64,000 nucleotides of DNA from Cupidesulfovibrio sp000226255 (GCF_003402415.2 NZ_AP036014.1:2604001-2668000), one strand, 5' to 3'. Numbered from the stretch's first letter, positions 42,728-52,193 are shown. The notes: generated by a model from the sequence alone, not told the origin. Translations and numbers: made by a program.

Positions 42728-42960
42728 GCACGCCTCGCACTGTAACAGGATGAGTGTGTACTGCACTTATCGGACAACCGCTCACGAACATTAGGGAACA
42801 CGTGCCGTTCAAAGGCATGGCCGCATGGAAACGGCAGCCGGGCGGCGGCCAGCCTTGCCCTTCATGTAACAGAAATGCCCGATGGTTGTCGCGCCCCATG
42901 CACCGAAAGTCCCGCGCGGGCGGGCGGCATGCCGGGAGCAGGGGCGGGACGGGAAAGGCG

Positions 42961-43023
42961 GCCAGACCGGCCAGACCGGCCAGACCGGACGGACCGGACG
43001 AACCAGACGGACCGGACGTATTG
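42961..43023. repeat. Nine-base tandem repeat, intergenic
   Basis: Seven 9-nt units: GCCAGACCG three times, then GACGGACCG, GACGAACCA, GACGGACCG and GACGTATTG. It lies in the 449-bp gap (42728-43176) between the chemoreceptor start and the sigma-54 activator stop; the rest of the gap shows no gene. Confidence 0.8.
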
Positions 43024-43176
43024 GTCGGCCTGACGGACTGACGGATGGCGAATCGGCGGAATGGGCGGGACGGGGGGCAAAGGGCACGGCACAGCCCCTC
43101 CATGTGGAAAGGGGCGGAGGAATAATCTGGCCGGGAGCAGGCGTGAGCGCCGGGGCCAGGACAAGACGCGGAGGCG

Positions 43177-44799
43177 TCAGTTGCCGCTCCGCAACGAAAT
43201 GGAGTGCTTCTGCAACAGTTCGTAGAGCCGCGCGCGCGAAAGGCCGGACAGGGCGATGGCCGAGGCTATCTCGCCCCGGCTGCGCCGGATGAGCTCCACC
43301 AGGTAGGCCGACTCCATGCGGTCCATGGTCACTTCGCGCGCGGAACGGAACGAGGGAAACACCTCGTTGGCGAAGCCGAACCCTTCGCGTGGGGCGGGCG
43401 GAGGACAGGTGGAGGACTGCACGGCTTGCGTGCCGCCCCCCCCGGCGGAACCGGATGGGCCGTAGGCCACGGACGCCGCGGGCGTCCCCGGTGCGCCGGG
43501 CGCATTGGATGTGCCTTGCATGCCTGAAGCACCCGCCAGCGAGGAAGGCCCGCTGCCGTTGCCCCCGGCCTGGGGCGCGGGGGCGTGCACTTCTTCCTCC
43601 GCTTCGCGCGCGGGGGATGGATCGCGCCGGGCGCGCATGACGTGCCCCCGGATTTCCACCGGCAGGTGCTGGGGATACAACCGTTGCTCGGCAAAGGCCG
43701 CCTGCACCGCGTAGTGCAAGGCGTTGATCAGGTCGCGCACGTTGCCCGGCCAGTGATAGATTTGCAGCGCGTCCACGAAATCGGGCGACATCTGCTTGGC
43801 GGCCAGCCGGTGTTGGCGGCAGATACGATCCACGTAATGGCGGGCCAGAGGCTCGATGTCGTCGCGCCGTTCGCGCAGGGCAGGCAGATGGATGATGCGG
43901 GTCTTCAGACGGTGGTACAGGTCTTTGCGAAAGGCTCCGCGCCGCACCATGTCCTCGATGTCGCAATTGGTGGCGGCCACCAGGCGGAAATCGCTGCGCA
44001 CCTCGTTGCGGGCGCTGATGGGGCGGAAGGTGCGTTCCTGCAGCACGCGCAGCAGCGACTTTTGCACCGACAGGTCCAGGTCGCCGATTTCGTCGAGAAA
44101 GATGGTGCCGCCATCGGCCTGCTTGAACAGGCCGTCGCGCGCGGAATCCGCCCCGGTGAACGAGCCGCGCTCGTGCCCGAACAGGATGCTTTCGGCCAGA
44201 GTGCTCGGCAGGTTGGTGCAGTCCACCACGATGAAGCCGCGCCCGGCACGTTCGCTGTTCTCGTGCACGGCCCGCGCAAACAGTTCCTTGCCGGTGCCCG
44301 TTTCGCCCAGGATGAGCACGTTGGTGTCGGTGCGGGCGGCCACGCCCAGCGAGTGCAGGCAGCGTTCCAGTTGCAGGCTGGTGCCGATGATGTCGCCGCG
44401 CTTGATGTTGGCCTGGCCGATCAGGGCCACTTTGGCGGTGTGGTGGTACAGGCAGCGCTCCAGCACCTGCCGCAGGGCGATTTCGGTGAAGGGATGCAGC
44501 AGCACGTCCCACGCCCCGGCCCGGATGGCGTCCTCCGCCCTTGTGCCCGCGCGCTCCGCCGTAAGGGCCAGCACCTCCGGCTGGCCGCGCATGGCCGCCA
44601 GTTCCGGCAGGCAGACAAGCCCCTCGGAGCCGGGCGCATCCACGTCCAGCAACACCACGTCGCAAGGGCGGCGGCGTCCGCTGGACACGGCTTCCTCGCA
44701 GGTCGAGACCACCCGGCATGCGTGCCCCGCGGCGGTGACTGCTGGCGCCAACTGCGCCCTGTACTGTCGCTTGGGGTCTATTACGAGAACGTCTGCCAT
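43177..44799 (-). CDS. Sigma-54-dependent regulator with atypical receiver
   Basis: The 540-aa protein has a receiver-like N-terminus, an AAA+ sigma-54 interaction domain (Walker A GETGTGKELFARA, GSFTGAD in place of GAFTGA, Walker B GGTIFLDEIGDL) and a C-terminal Fis-type helix-turn-helix (GEIASAIALSGLSRARLYELLQKH). In the receiver the usual acidic pair is VIDPK and the conserved Lys is His (LLHPF), while the phospho-Asp LLDVDAP is kept. A long Gly/Pro/Ser linker precedes the HTH. The start MADVLVIDPK follows GAAAGGGACC. Confidence 0.88.
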   Translation of the reverse strand: MADVLVIDPKRQYRAQLAPAVTAAGHACRVVSTCEEAVSSGRRRPCDVVLLDVDAPGSEGLVCLPELAAMRGQPEVLALTAERAGTRAEDAIRAGAWDVLLHPFTEIALRQVLERCLYHHTAKVALIGQANIKRGDIIGTSLQLERCLHSLGVAARTDTNVLILGETGTGKELFARAVHENSERAGRGFIVVDCTNLPSTLAESILFGHERGSFTGADSARDGLFKQADGGTIFLDEIGDLDLSVQKSLLRVLQERTFRPISARNEVRSDFRLVAATNCDIEDMVRRGAFRKDLYHRLKTRIIHLPALRERRDDIEPLARHYVDRICRQHRLAAKQMSPDFVDALQIYHWPGNVRDLINALHYAVQAAFAEQRLYPQHLPVEIRGHVMRARRDPSPAREAEEEVHAPAPQAGGNGSGPSSLAGASGMQGTSNAPGAPGTPAASVAYGPSGSAGGGGTQAVQSSTCPPPAPREGFGFANEVFPSFRSAREVTMDRMESAYLVELIRRSRGEIASAIALSGLSRARLYELLQKHSISLRSGN

Positions 44800-45298
44800 G
44801 GTCCCTTTCACCGGCGTTGCCGCCCGTGCCCCGTAATACGCCCTGGCGCCGCGCGGCCTGTACGCAGGCCCCGCGCAACCCGGATGCTTCCATTCTGGTT
44901 CCGGAAAATCCGGAAATGCCACATCGGACACCCGCCGATACGGCAGCCCCCTTCAGCCGACGCGGACACCCCCGCGCGAAGCTGTCCATATGGTATGCCA
45001 CAGCATTATTTTTTCGGAAAGGGGTCTAGATTTACGCCAGACAACATTGCCCGCCCCCTCCCCACCTGACGGCCCCGTTCCGCCCCGCAGTCCAGCTTGT
45101 CCGGACGAAATGCGGTCCGGCCGGACCGGCACGGCGCGCTCAGCCAACGGAACAGGCCCACCACGAAATCCATAATACCCTGTTTTAAAAACATAAAATA
45201 GAAATGATTGTTTTCTCGACACAAAATGGCACGGACTTTTCATGTCTTTTCGTCAAGTATCTTTGTCTGCCTTTTGTGGACAACCCGGGAGAGCCGTC
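44800..45298. other. Divergent region between the sigma-54 regulator and the PilZ protein
   Basis: About 500 bp, AT-rich for this genome at 44990-45030 and 45170-45260. A TGGCACGGACTTTTC near 45221 resembles a sigma-54 site but lacks the -12 GC. No small gene was supported. Confidence 0.5.
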
Positions 45299-45790
45299 AT
45301 GAGAAGATTCCGCGAACTCCGCATCGCCCACGACCTGCTGAAGCGCATAGATTCCGCCGCGGAAGAAATGGGCATCACCACGACGGCCCTCGTGGAGGGG
45401 CTGCTGGAGCGCTACCTGCTGCGCCGCGACGCAAAATCGCGCGACGACGCGGACAGGCGCGCCTTCGAGCGCCACCCCATCCGCCTGCCGGGGGTGGTGT
45501 ACGTCACCGAGCCGGACGGCCATTACGGCCGCTACCAGCCCGTGGAACTGTACGACATATCGCTGAACGGCGTGGGCTTTCGCATGCCCCCCAATTCCGA
45601 ATTGGACGTGCGCCTGGCTGACGGCGAATTTGAAGTAATCTTCCGGCTGGACGACAGCAACCCGCCGGTGCGCATGCGTTGCCGCAGTTCGCGCAACGAG
45701 CGCAGCAAGGGCGCGACGCGAGTGGGCGCGGCCTTCATCGGCGGCGATTCCGGCAGCCATGCCCTCATGGAGCGCTACTTCGTCCAGTAG
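45299..45790 (+). CDS. Probable ribbon-helix-helix / PilZ fusion protein
   Basis: The 163-aa protein begins MRRFRELRIAHDLLKRID behind GGGAGAGCC. Residues 1-45 look like an RHH DNA-binding fold: a short strand (RFRELRI), then two helices around MGITTTALVEGLLERYLL. Residues 60-160 form a PilZ domain: RAFER fits RxxxR and DISLNG fits DxSxxG, the c-di-GMP-binding residues. If correct, c-di-GMP could control DNA binding directly. The RHH part is inference from pattern; PilZ is firmer. Confidence 0.68.
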   Translation: MRRFRELRIAHDLLKRIDSAAEEMGITTTALVEGLLERYLLRRDAKSRDDADRRAFERHPIRLPGVVYVTEPDGHYGRYQPVELYDISLNGVGFRMPPNSELDVRLADGEFEVIFRLDDSNPPVRMRCRSSRNERSKGATRVGAAFIGGDSGSHALMERYFVQ

Positions 45791-46145
45791 CCACCCAACA
45801 CGCCGCTGACAGCAGCGCGGCATCCGGGCCTCATACGGGCGGGCGGAAGGCATTGTCGTGTCCGCCGCGTCACAAACCGGTCTCGTCACAAACCGGATGC
45901 ACCGCCTGCGTGCCTTCCGCCCCTTGCTTCCGCCCGCGCTCCCCGCGCGGCGCGCGCGGGCCATCGTGCCCTTGTGTCTTGACGCGCCCCGCGCCTTTCG
46001 CGCAAAGTCTCGTCCACGACGACGCCGGACGGCCCATGCCGCGTGACTTGCGCAGTGGCCGCATCCACGCCCGCGCGCCCAAGGGCACGCGCCCCGGCGC
46101 TCCGCACCGCGCACCCACACGAGCATAACCCCAGGAGACAGGGAC
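45791..46145. other. Gap without a gene
   Basis: This 355-bp stretch contains a direct repeat of GTCACAAACCGG near 45869 and 45885. TTGACG near 45980 has no good -10 partner. No gene or RNA is supported. Confidence 0.5.
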
Positions 46146-46709
46146 ATGGCGGAACATAGTGCTGAGAAGCTGGAAGTGCAGCCCTACTTCGACGTGGAGC
46201 TGCTGATGAACACCAGCCAGGAGACGCGCATCGGCGGCGAGGTGATGAACCGCCTGATGCAGCGATGGGAAGCCTGGATGGACAAGCTGCACGCCCTGCG
46301 CGTGGACACCGGCAAAATCCAGTACCTGGTGGTCTGGCTGGACGCCGCAGTGGAGGAAGACGTGGACGAGGCGTGGGAAAGCTCCCCCTCCGACGCCTTC
46401 ATCATCAACTCCCTGGCCCAGACCATGGTCATGAGCGCCGTGCACACCCTGCTGCCCGAAGTGGAGGACGTGGGCTGCGCCCCCGCGCCCAAGCCCACCG
46501 ACAAGCTGCGCGCCGCGCTGGAGGCCGAGGGCCTGCCCTACACCGGCGAAGGCCCCACCCTGTCGCGCCGCTACGCCGTGGTCACCCATTTTCCGTTCAA
46601 GGGCGGCTGCGAGATATGCAGCCTGCTCAAGGACTGTCCCAAGGGCTCCGGCGCGGCGGGCGCGCCCTCGTCCATCGTGCTGCCGGGCTACGAGCCGGGC
46701 AAGGACTAG
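46146..46709 (+). CDS. Conserved-looking hypothetical protein
   Basis: The 187-aa protein (MAEHSAEKLEVQPYFDVELL) follows CAGGAGACAGGGAC. It is acidic and soluble, with a Trp-rich N-terminal half and a C-terminal CEICSLLKDCPKG that could bind metal or an FeS cluster. No family was recognised. A strong hairpin follows, facing a convergent gene. Confidence 0.75.
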   Translation: MAEHSAEKLEVQPYFDVELLMNTSQETRIGGEVMNRLMQRWEAWMDKLHALRVDTGKIQYLVVWLDAAVEEDVDEAWESSPSDAFIINSLAQTMVMSAVHTLLPEVEDVGCAPAPKPTDKLRAALEAEGLPYTGEGPTLSRRYAVVTHFPFKGGCEICSLLKDCPKGSGAAGAPSSIVLPGYEPGKD

Positions 46710-46753
46710 CGCTCCGGGGCGGGCAGCGCCCCGCACGGCATCCCGCATGCACA

Positions 46754-46786
46754 GGGCCCCGACGCGCACGCCGCGCGTCGGGGCCC
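46754..46786. terminator. GC hairpin between convergent genes
   Basis: GGGCCCCGACGCGC pairs perfectly with GCGCGTCGGGGCCC around ACGCC. No T-run follows, so termination strength is uncertain. Confidence 0.6.
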
Positions 46787-46840
46787 ATTCTGCGCGCCTT
46801 GCGGCGCACGATGCGGCGCGGGCGGCGCGCCCGCCTTCCT

Positions 46841-47449
46841 TCATGCCTCGGCTATCTCCACCACAAGCCGCACGGAGCCGCCGGGGTGTTCCGCCAGCCG
46901 CCGCAGGGCCGCCTCGCGTTCGCAACGGGCGTCGTCCAGCCACACCTCGCCCGCTTCATCCCCGGCCAGATACCGGGCAACCCCCCCGGCCGGGGCCTCC
47001 ACCCCGGCGGCCAGCAGCCGCGCCGCGTGGTCGCGCATGACCAGGTTGAACAGCCGCAGGTGCACCCGCCCCTGGCGCGGCGTGTCTGCGGACGCGCTCT
47101 GCGCCTCCGTGCCGCCGCCCTGTTCGTGATGGGTAATGGCCGCCCGCAGCGCGGCATAGGGGCTGTTGCGGCGCATGGCTATGCCCGCCGCCCCCGGCAG
47201 GGCCGTGGCCAGCGACAGCCGCGCCCCGTCGTGCAGCCGGGCCGCGTCGATGTCGTCCACCGGGCGGCCGTCCAGAAAGATGGCCTCCATCCGCGTGTCC
47301 ACGTCCTCGCGCGGAAAGCCCATGCCCTGCTCCAGCGCCGCGCGCAGCGTGCATTCCACCCGGCTGGGCACGCAGACCCCCTCTTGCAGCAAAAGCCGCC
47401 ATAACCCGGACGGGGTGCGTACGCGTAGCTGAAGGTCGATTTTGGTCAT
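46841..47449 (-). CDS. Hypothetical protein divergent from aldehyde oxidoreductase
   Basis: The 202-aa protein starts MTKIDLQLRVRTPSG behind GAGGCG. Around residues 55-90, IFLDGRPVDDIDAARLHDGARLSLATALPGAAG resembles the end of a beta-grasp (MoaD/ThiS) fold but has no terminal diglycine. The rest is Ala/Arg-rich. Lying head-to-head with an AOR-family gene suggests a linked role; the function is not known. Confidence 0.7.
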   Translation of the reverse strand: MTKIDLQLRVRTPSGLWRLLLQEGVCVPSRVECTLRAALEQGMGFPREDVDTRMEAIFLDGRPVDDIDAARLHDGARLSLATALPGAAGIAMRRNSPYAALRAAITHHEQGGGTEAQSASADTPRQGRVHLRLFNLVMRDHAARLLAAGVEAPAGGVARYLAGDEAGEVWLDDARCEREAALRRLAEHPGGSVRLVVEIAEA

Positions 47450-47461
47450 CACGCGCCTCAA

Positions 47462-47540
47462 TTATGTTTTCACAAACCTAATGACGACTTTAACAAACCA
47501 CAAATAACCACAAAACATACTGTAATAATTGATCATCTGC
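47462..47540. promoter_or_regulatory. AT-rich divergent promoter region
   Basis: Bases 47462-47540 are strikingly AT-rich against the surrounding about 67 percent GC, with AATAATTGATCATC and several ACAAA runs. It lies between divergent genes and probably holds both promoters; no exact site could be fixed. Confidence 0.45.
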
Positions 47541-47653
47541 CTTGACCCACTGTAGCGCGAAGCGCTAGTGGGGAAAAGAGCGAACACGTCAGGTTCGCGG
47601 CCAGAGCCTCGTGGCCACATGTTCCCGGCAACCGCACCAAAGGAGTGTGCCAC

Positions 47654-49393
47654 ATGTCCCAGACCCCACGCATTCTGCGCATCAACACCAAGGACCGCAG
47701 CTACCGCTTCGAGGAGCCGGGCAAGTACGCCGGCATGGGCGGCCGGGGGCTCACCTCGCGCCTGATCCTGGACGAAGTGCCCGCCGACGTGCACCCCCTC
47801 AGCGCCAGCAACAAACTGGTGGCCTCCATCGGCCTGCTGTCCGGCACCGGCGCGGCCAACTCTGGCCGCATCTCGGTGGGCGGCAAGTCGCCCCTCACCG
47901 GCACCATCAAGGAAAGCAACTCCGGCGGCTCGTTCTGCACCAAGCTGGCCCGGCTGAACATCCTGGCCCTGGTGCTGGAGGACAAGCCCGAACCCGGCGC
48001 GCCCTTCTGCAACATCGTCCTCACCAAGGACGGCGTGCGCTTCGAGGACGCGGGCGACATGACCGGCATGGGCACCTACGCGGCCATGGACGCCATCGCC
48101 GAGCGGCACGGCAAGAAGGCCTGCGGCATGGTCATCGGACCCGCTGGCGAAGCCTGCCTCACCGCCGCCTCCATCCAGTTTTCCGACCCGTGGGGCCGCC
48201 CGGCCCGCGCGGCGGGGCGCGGGGGCCTTGGCGCGGTGATGGGTTCCAAGAAGGTCAAGGCCATCGTGCTGGACGACGAAGGCGGAGCCCGCTTCGGCTA
48301 CGCCGACGAAGAAGCCTTCAAGGCCGCCTCCAAGCGCTGGGCCGAAATGCTGCGCGCCCACCCCGTCACCGGCCAGGGGCTGCCCGGATTCGGCACGGCG
48401 GTGCTGGTGAACATCATCAACGAGGCCGGGGCCTTCCCCACCAAGAACTTCCGCACCGGCCGCTGCGACCATGCCGCGCGCATCAGCGGCGAAACCATCG
48501 CCGAATTCATCGAAAAGCGAGGCGGCAAGACCAAGGAAGGCTGCCACCCCGGCTGCATCATCCAGTGTTCGCAGAACTACGTGGATGAAAAGGGCGGCTA
48601 CGTCACCTCGGGCTTCGAGTACGAGACGGTGTGGGCCTTTGGCGGCAACGCCCTGATCCAGGACATCGACGCCATCGCCCGACTGGACCGCGCCTGCGAC
48701 GACCTTGGCGTGGACACCATCGAGACCGGCAACGCCGTGGCCATCGCCATGGACGGCGGGGTCATCCCGTGGGGCGACGGCGAAGCGGCGCTGAAGCTGC
48801 TGTACCGCATGGCCGACAAGAACGACCACCTCGGCAAGATCATGGGCAGCGGGGTGGGCTTCGCCGCGCAGGCCTTCGGCGTGGACCGCGTGCCCACGGT
48901 GAAGAACCAGTCGCTGCCCGCCTACGACCCGCGCGGGGCCAAGGGCATCGGCGTTACCTACGCCACCACCACAATGGGGGCCGACCATACCGCCGGGTAC
49001 GCCATCTGCCAGAACATGCTGCAGGTGGGCGGCCACGTGAACCCGCTGGGCAAGGAAGGCCAGGTGGAGACCTCCAAGGCGCTGCAGGTGGCCACCGCCA
49101 CCGTGGACGCCCTGGGCCTGTGCCTGTTCGTGGCCTTCGCCGTGCTGGACACGGCAGACTCCGTGCAGTGCATCTGCGACATGGTGTCCGCGCGGCACGG
49201 CATCACCTTCACCCCGGACGACTTCGTGAAGCTGGGCACCTCGGTGCTCAAGGACGAAATCGCCTTCAACACCAAGGCCGGCTTCACCGCGGCGGACGAC
49301 CAGCTGCCCGCCTTCTTCAGCACCGAACCGCTGGCCCCGCACAATACGGTGTGGGACTTCACGGTGGAAGAACTGCAGCAAGCCAAGGTGTAG
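47654..49393 (+). CDS. Aldehyde:ferredoxin oxidoreductase family enzyme
   Basis: The 579-aa tungsten- or molybdenum-pterin enzyme oxidises aldehydes, or a related substrate, with ferredoxin. The N-terminal MGGRGLTSRLILDE is the family start. Cysteines of the [4Fe-4S] site are C297, C301 and C305 in GCHPGCIIQCS and a fourth near residue 489 in LGLCLF. GPAGE and DDLGVDTIETGNAVA are pterin-site segments. The start follows AGGAGTGTGCCAC. Which subfamily it belongs to cannot be settled. Confidence 0.9.
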   Translation: MSQTPRILRINTKDRSYRFEEPGKYAGMGGRGLTSRLILDEVPADVHPLSASNKLVASIGLLSGTGAANSGRISVGGKSPLTGTIKESNSGGSFCTKLARLNILALVLEDKPEPGAPFCNIVLTKDGVRFEDAGDMTGMGTYAAMDAIAERHGKKACGMVIGPAGEACLTAASIQFSDPWGRPARAAGRGGLGAVMGSKKVKAIVLDDEGGARFGYADEEAFKAASKRWAEMLRAHPVTGQGLPGFGTAVLVNIINEAGAFPTKNFRTGRCDHAARISGETIAEFIEKRGGKTKEGCHPGCIIQCSQNYVDEKGGYVTSGFEYETVWAFGGNALIQDIDAIARLDRACDDLGVDTIETGNAVAIAMDGGVIPWGDGEAALKLLYRMADKNDHLGKIMGSGVGFAAQAFGVDRVPTVKNQSLPAYDPRGAKGIGVTYATTTMGADHTAGYAICQNMLQVGGHVNPLGKEGQVETSKALQVATATVDALGLCLFVAFAVLDTADSVQCICDMVSARHGITFTPDDFVKLGTSVLKDEIAFNTKAGFTAADDQLPAFFSTEPLAPHNTVWDFTVEELQQAKV

Positions 49394-49435
49394 CCGCCGC
49401 ACCCTCCATTGCGCGCACACCGCGTCGAACCAACG

Positions 49436-49463
49436 GGGCCGGACGAACGTCCGGCCCTTTTTT
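49436..49463 (+). terminator. Terminator after the aldehyde oxidoreductase
   Basis: GGGCCGGAC / GTCCGGCCC with loop GAAC, followed by TTTTTT. Confidence 0.9.
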
Positions 49464-49677
49464 CGCGCCCCTTGCAGGCGAGGGGCGCAGGCGCTTCCCA
49501 GAAAACCACGCCGAGCACGACGGCTGCGCGCACGGCGTGCGGGCGGAGGGGGTCCGGGCGCGCACGCGGGCGCGGTCCCGCCGACCCGCGCCGCGCCTTT
49601 ACTTCACCCCGCGACTACCCTAGAATGCGCGCCCAAGGAACCGGAGCAGGACCGAAGGCGGCCCGGAGGTCGCGACC

Positions 49678-49974
49678 ATGACCACAGTCCTCGTCACGCA
49701 GCTTCCCGGTGAGCGCCGGATGAACGTCGATCTGCTTCGGGCCATGTCCGAACCGCTCGACCCGTGGCGCGACCCGCCCTATGTTCCGCCGCCGTCCCCA
49801 TCCCTTCTGGACAAGACCCAGACCGTCATGAACGCCATGGAGGCCGACGCGGCGGTCGAGCGCGAACGCCGCATGCGTGCGGCCTTCAGGCCCCCCCGTG
49901 GCGACGTGCGCCGCCAGAGCCCTCTCGTGGCGCCGGAACGCATCGAAGGCTCGCTGGTCTCGCTGATCGGCTGA
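49678..49974 (+). CDS. Hypothetical protein
   Basis: The 98-aa protein (MTTVLVTQLPGERRMNVDLL) follows GGAGGTCGCGACC. It is Pro/Arg-rich with YVPPPSPSLLDKTQTVMNAMEADAAVERERRMRAAF, suggesting one helix after a Pro linker. No family recognised. It is 53 nt before the next gene. Confidence 0.65.
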   Translation: MTTVLVTQLPGERRMNVDLLRAMSEPLDPWRDPPYVPPPSPSLLDKTQTVMNAMEADAAVERERRMRAAFRPPRGDVRRQSPLVAPERIEGSLVSLIG

Positions 49975-50027
49975 CGCGCCCGCGTCAGGTCCGTGCCCGG
50001 TCCCCATACTTTCCGCAAGGAGCGTCC

Positions 50028-50405
50028 ATGAGTCAGGACCCGAAGTACCCGACCCGAATCCGCTATGAATACGAGCACGATGCTGGCGTGCGGCTGGAGT
50101 ACGCCCACGGCGTGTGGGGCGGCATCAACCCGCAGGGCGAAATCGAAATGAGCTTCTACATAGAAACCGACAAGATGCCGCCGTTCTCCGAACGCCTGGT
50201 GGCTCCCGACGGCAGCTTTGGCCACGAGGTCGCCCCCTACGACGAGAACCTCAAGGTCATCACCCGCCACATCCGCTCCAAGGTGGTGCTGAACTACCAC
50301 ACCGCCCGCGCCGTTCTGGAATGGCTGGAGGAAAAGGTGGAAACCCTGGAGATGGAAGAGGAAGGCGGCATGATGTACGAGGGCGAAGGCGGCCTCGAAC
50401 AGTAG
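50028..50405 (+). CDS. Hypothetical acidic protein
   Basis: The 125-aa protein (MSQDPKYPTRIRYEYEHDAG) follows AAGGAGCGTCC. It has alternating beta-like segments (VRLEYAHGVWGGINPQGEIEMSFYIETD), a helix near VLEWLEEKVETLEMEEEGG and an acidic end. I do not recognise a family; no catalytic motif is visible. Confidence 0.75.
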   Translation: MSQDPKYPTRIRYEYEHDAGVRLEYAHGVWGGINPQGEIEMSFYIETDKMPPFSERLVAPDGSFGHEVAPYDENLKVITRHIRSKVVLNYHTARAVLEWLEEKVETLEMEEEGGMMYEGEGGLEQ

Positions 50406-50431
50406 CTGGCCAGCCCTTTCAGTACGGCCTG

Positions 50432-50468
50432 AAGCCCCTCGGCGCGTTGGACGCGGCGGGGGGCTTTT
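50432..50468 (+). terminator. Terminator after the 125-aa gene
   Basis: AAGCCCC ... GGGGCTT with an inner GCGCG/CGCG stem, followed by TTTCTC. It lies before the convergent murJ end. Confidence 0.7.
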
Positions 50469-50573
50469 CTCGTGGCGCGGCGGCCGCAAACGGCAAGGGG
50501 AAAAGGGCAGGCCCGACAAGGGCTGGTCTCACGCCGGGGGCGTGAACGCCGTTCAGCGGTTCGCGGCAGCCGT

Positions 50574-52193
50574 TTACTGGCGGCGCAACCTGTCCCGCAC
50601 GCGGGCCAGCAGCGGCCGCAGCCGCGACAGCACCGGCTCGGCCAGATCCGGCGCGAAGCGGCGCGCCAGCAGCAGGTAGGCCCCGGCGAACACCGGGCCG
50701 CTGGCGGCCAACGCCAGGAATGCCCCCCACAACTGGCCCGCCGGGGTGGCCGGACTGGCCGGTGCCAGCAGCGGCGCATACGTCAGCGCGGGCCAGGCGG
50801 GCAGCGCGGCGACGCCGCACAAGGCAATGGATTTCGCCCCCCACCCGAGCAGCCCGGAGAGTCCGGCCCCGCCATGCCGCCTGCGCCACACCAGGGCCAG
50901 CGCCACGGTGTACACGGCCACGGCCGCCGTGCCCGCCGCCGCCACGCCCAGCGTGCCCGCATGCCCCGCGCGCCCGGCCAGCACGTACAGCGGCAGGGCG
51001 GCCAGGGTGGCCAGGGTGCCCACCACCGCCGGGGTCACGGTGTCCTGATGGGCGTAGAAGGCCCGGCCCACCACCTGCTGCACGGCCCAGAAGGCCACGC
51101 CGCACAGCATCACGCGCAACAGGGGCGCGGAGGCCAGCGTTTCGGCGGCGGCAAACCCGCCCCCCTGAAAGATCAGGCGCATGGTGGGTTCCGCCGCCAA
51201 CAGCATCCACAGGGACAGGGGAATGATCACCGCCAGGGCGTTGCGCAGGGCCGTGGACAGGGTGGCGTCGAAGGATTGCGTCTCGCCCCTGGCGGCCAGC
51301 GCGGCCAGAAACGGGTACGAGGCAACGCCCGCCGCCTGGGCCACCACGCCCACCGGCACCAGCATGATGCGCCGGGCGTAGTTGAGCAGGCTCACCGCCC
51401 CCTCGCCGGTCATGGAGCCGAAGATGCGCACGAACTGCTCGTCCAGCACCACCACCGACTGTCCGATCATCAACGGCAGGGCCAGCAGGGCGAAACGGCG
51501 CACGCCGGGGTGGCCCAGTACCGGGCGCAACCTTACCCCGCCGCCGCGCGAGGCGGCCAGCAACGGCAGCGCAAGGCTGCCCAGCGCCGCGCCCGCCAGC
51601 ACGCCCCAGCAGAAGCCCTCCATGCCGCGCGCCGGGGCCACCGACCAGGACAGCAGGCCGCCGCCGATGATGCACCCGTTGTACACCAGCGGCCCCATGG
51701 CGGGCACCGCGAACTGGCGCCGCATGTACAGAAGCGCGGTGACGCACGCCCCCGGCAGAAAGAACGCCTGCGCAGGGAGGATGATGCGCAGAAAGCGCAC
51801 CAGCCGCGCCGTGGACGTTGCGTCAAAGCCCGGCGCGGCCACGCGGGCCAGTTCCGGGGCGAACCACCACGCCGCGCCGGTCAGCAGGCAGATGGCCAGG
51901 GTGATCCACCAGAACGCGGCGGCGAAGAACCGCCAGCCGTCTTCCGGGTCTCGCTCGAAGCGCTCCGACAGCAGCGGAATGAGGGTGATGGAAAAATAGC
52001 CGCCCGCCAGCAGGTAGTTGATGAAGTCTGGCACCACGAAGGCGGCGAAGTAGATGTCCGCCTCTGCCGTGGCTCCGAACAGGTAGGAGATGACCTTGTC
52101 GCGCACGAGCCCCATGAACCGCGACACGAAGACGCTGGCCGCCATGATCAGGGCGGCCGCGCCCATCTGCTGGGTGCGGGTGAACAGCTTCAT
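50574..52193 (-). CDS. murJ: Lipid II flippase MurJ
   Basis: The 539-aa protein has about 14 hydrophobic segments and the MurJ signatures SVFVSRFMGLVRDKVISYLFG and FINYLLAGGYFSITLIPLLSERFERDPEDGW. It moves lipid II across the inner membrane for peptidoglycan synthesis. The start MKLFTRTQQMG gives the family length; the in-frame extension upstream is low-complexity and lacks a ribosome site. Confidence 0.93.
   Translation of the reverse strand: MKLFTRTQQMGAAALIMAASVFVSRFMGLVRDKVISYLFGATAEADIYFAAFVVPDFINYLLAGGYFSITLIPLLSERFERDPEDGWRFFAAAFWWITLAICLLTGAAWWFAPELARVAAPGFDATSTARLVRFLRIILPAQAFFLPGACVTALLYMRRQFAVPAMGPLVYNGCIIGGGLLSWSVAPARGMEGFCWGVLAGAALGSLALPLLAASRGGGVRLRPVLGHPGVRRFALLALPLMIGQSVVVLDEQFVRIFGSMTGEGAVSLLNYARRIMLVPVGVVAQAAGVASYPFLAALAARGETQSFDATLSTALRNALAVIIPLSLWMLLAAEPTMRLIFQGGGFAAAETLASAPLLRVMLCGVAFWAVQQVVGRAFYAHQDTVTPAVVGTLATLAALPLYVLAGRAGHAGTLGVAAAGTAAVAVYTVALALVWRRRHGGAGLSGLLGWGAKSIALCGVAALPAWPALTYAPLLAPASPATPAGQLWGAFLALAASGPVFAGAYLLLARRFAPDLAEPVLSRLRPLLARVRDRLRRQ

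Noticed and set aside
45215..45240. Possible sigma-54 promoter (TGGCACGGACTTTTC) before the PilZ gene
   Set aside because: The -24 GG is present but the -12 GC is missing, so the match is too weak although a sigma-54 activator is next door.
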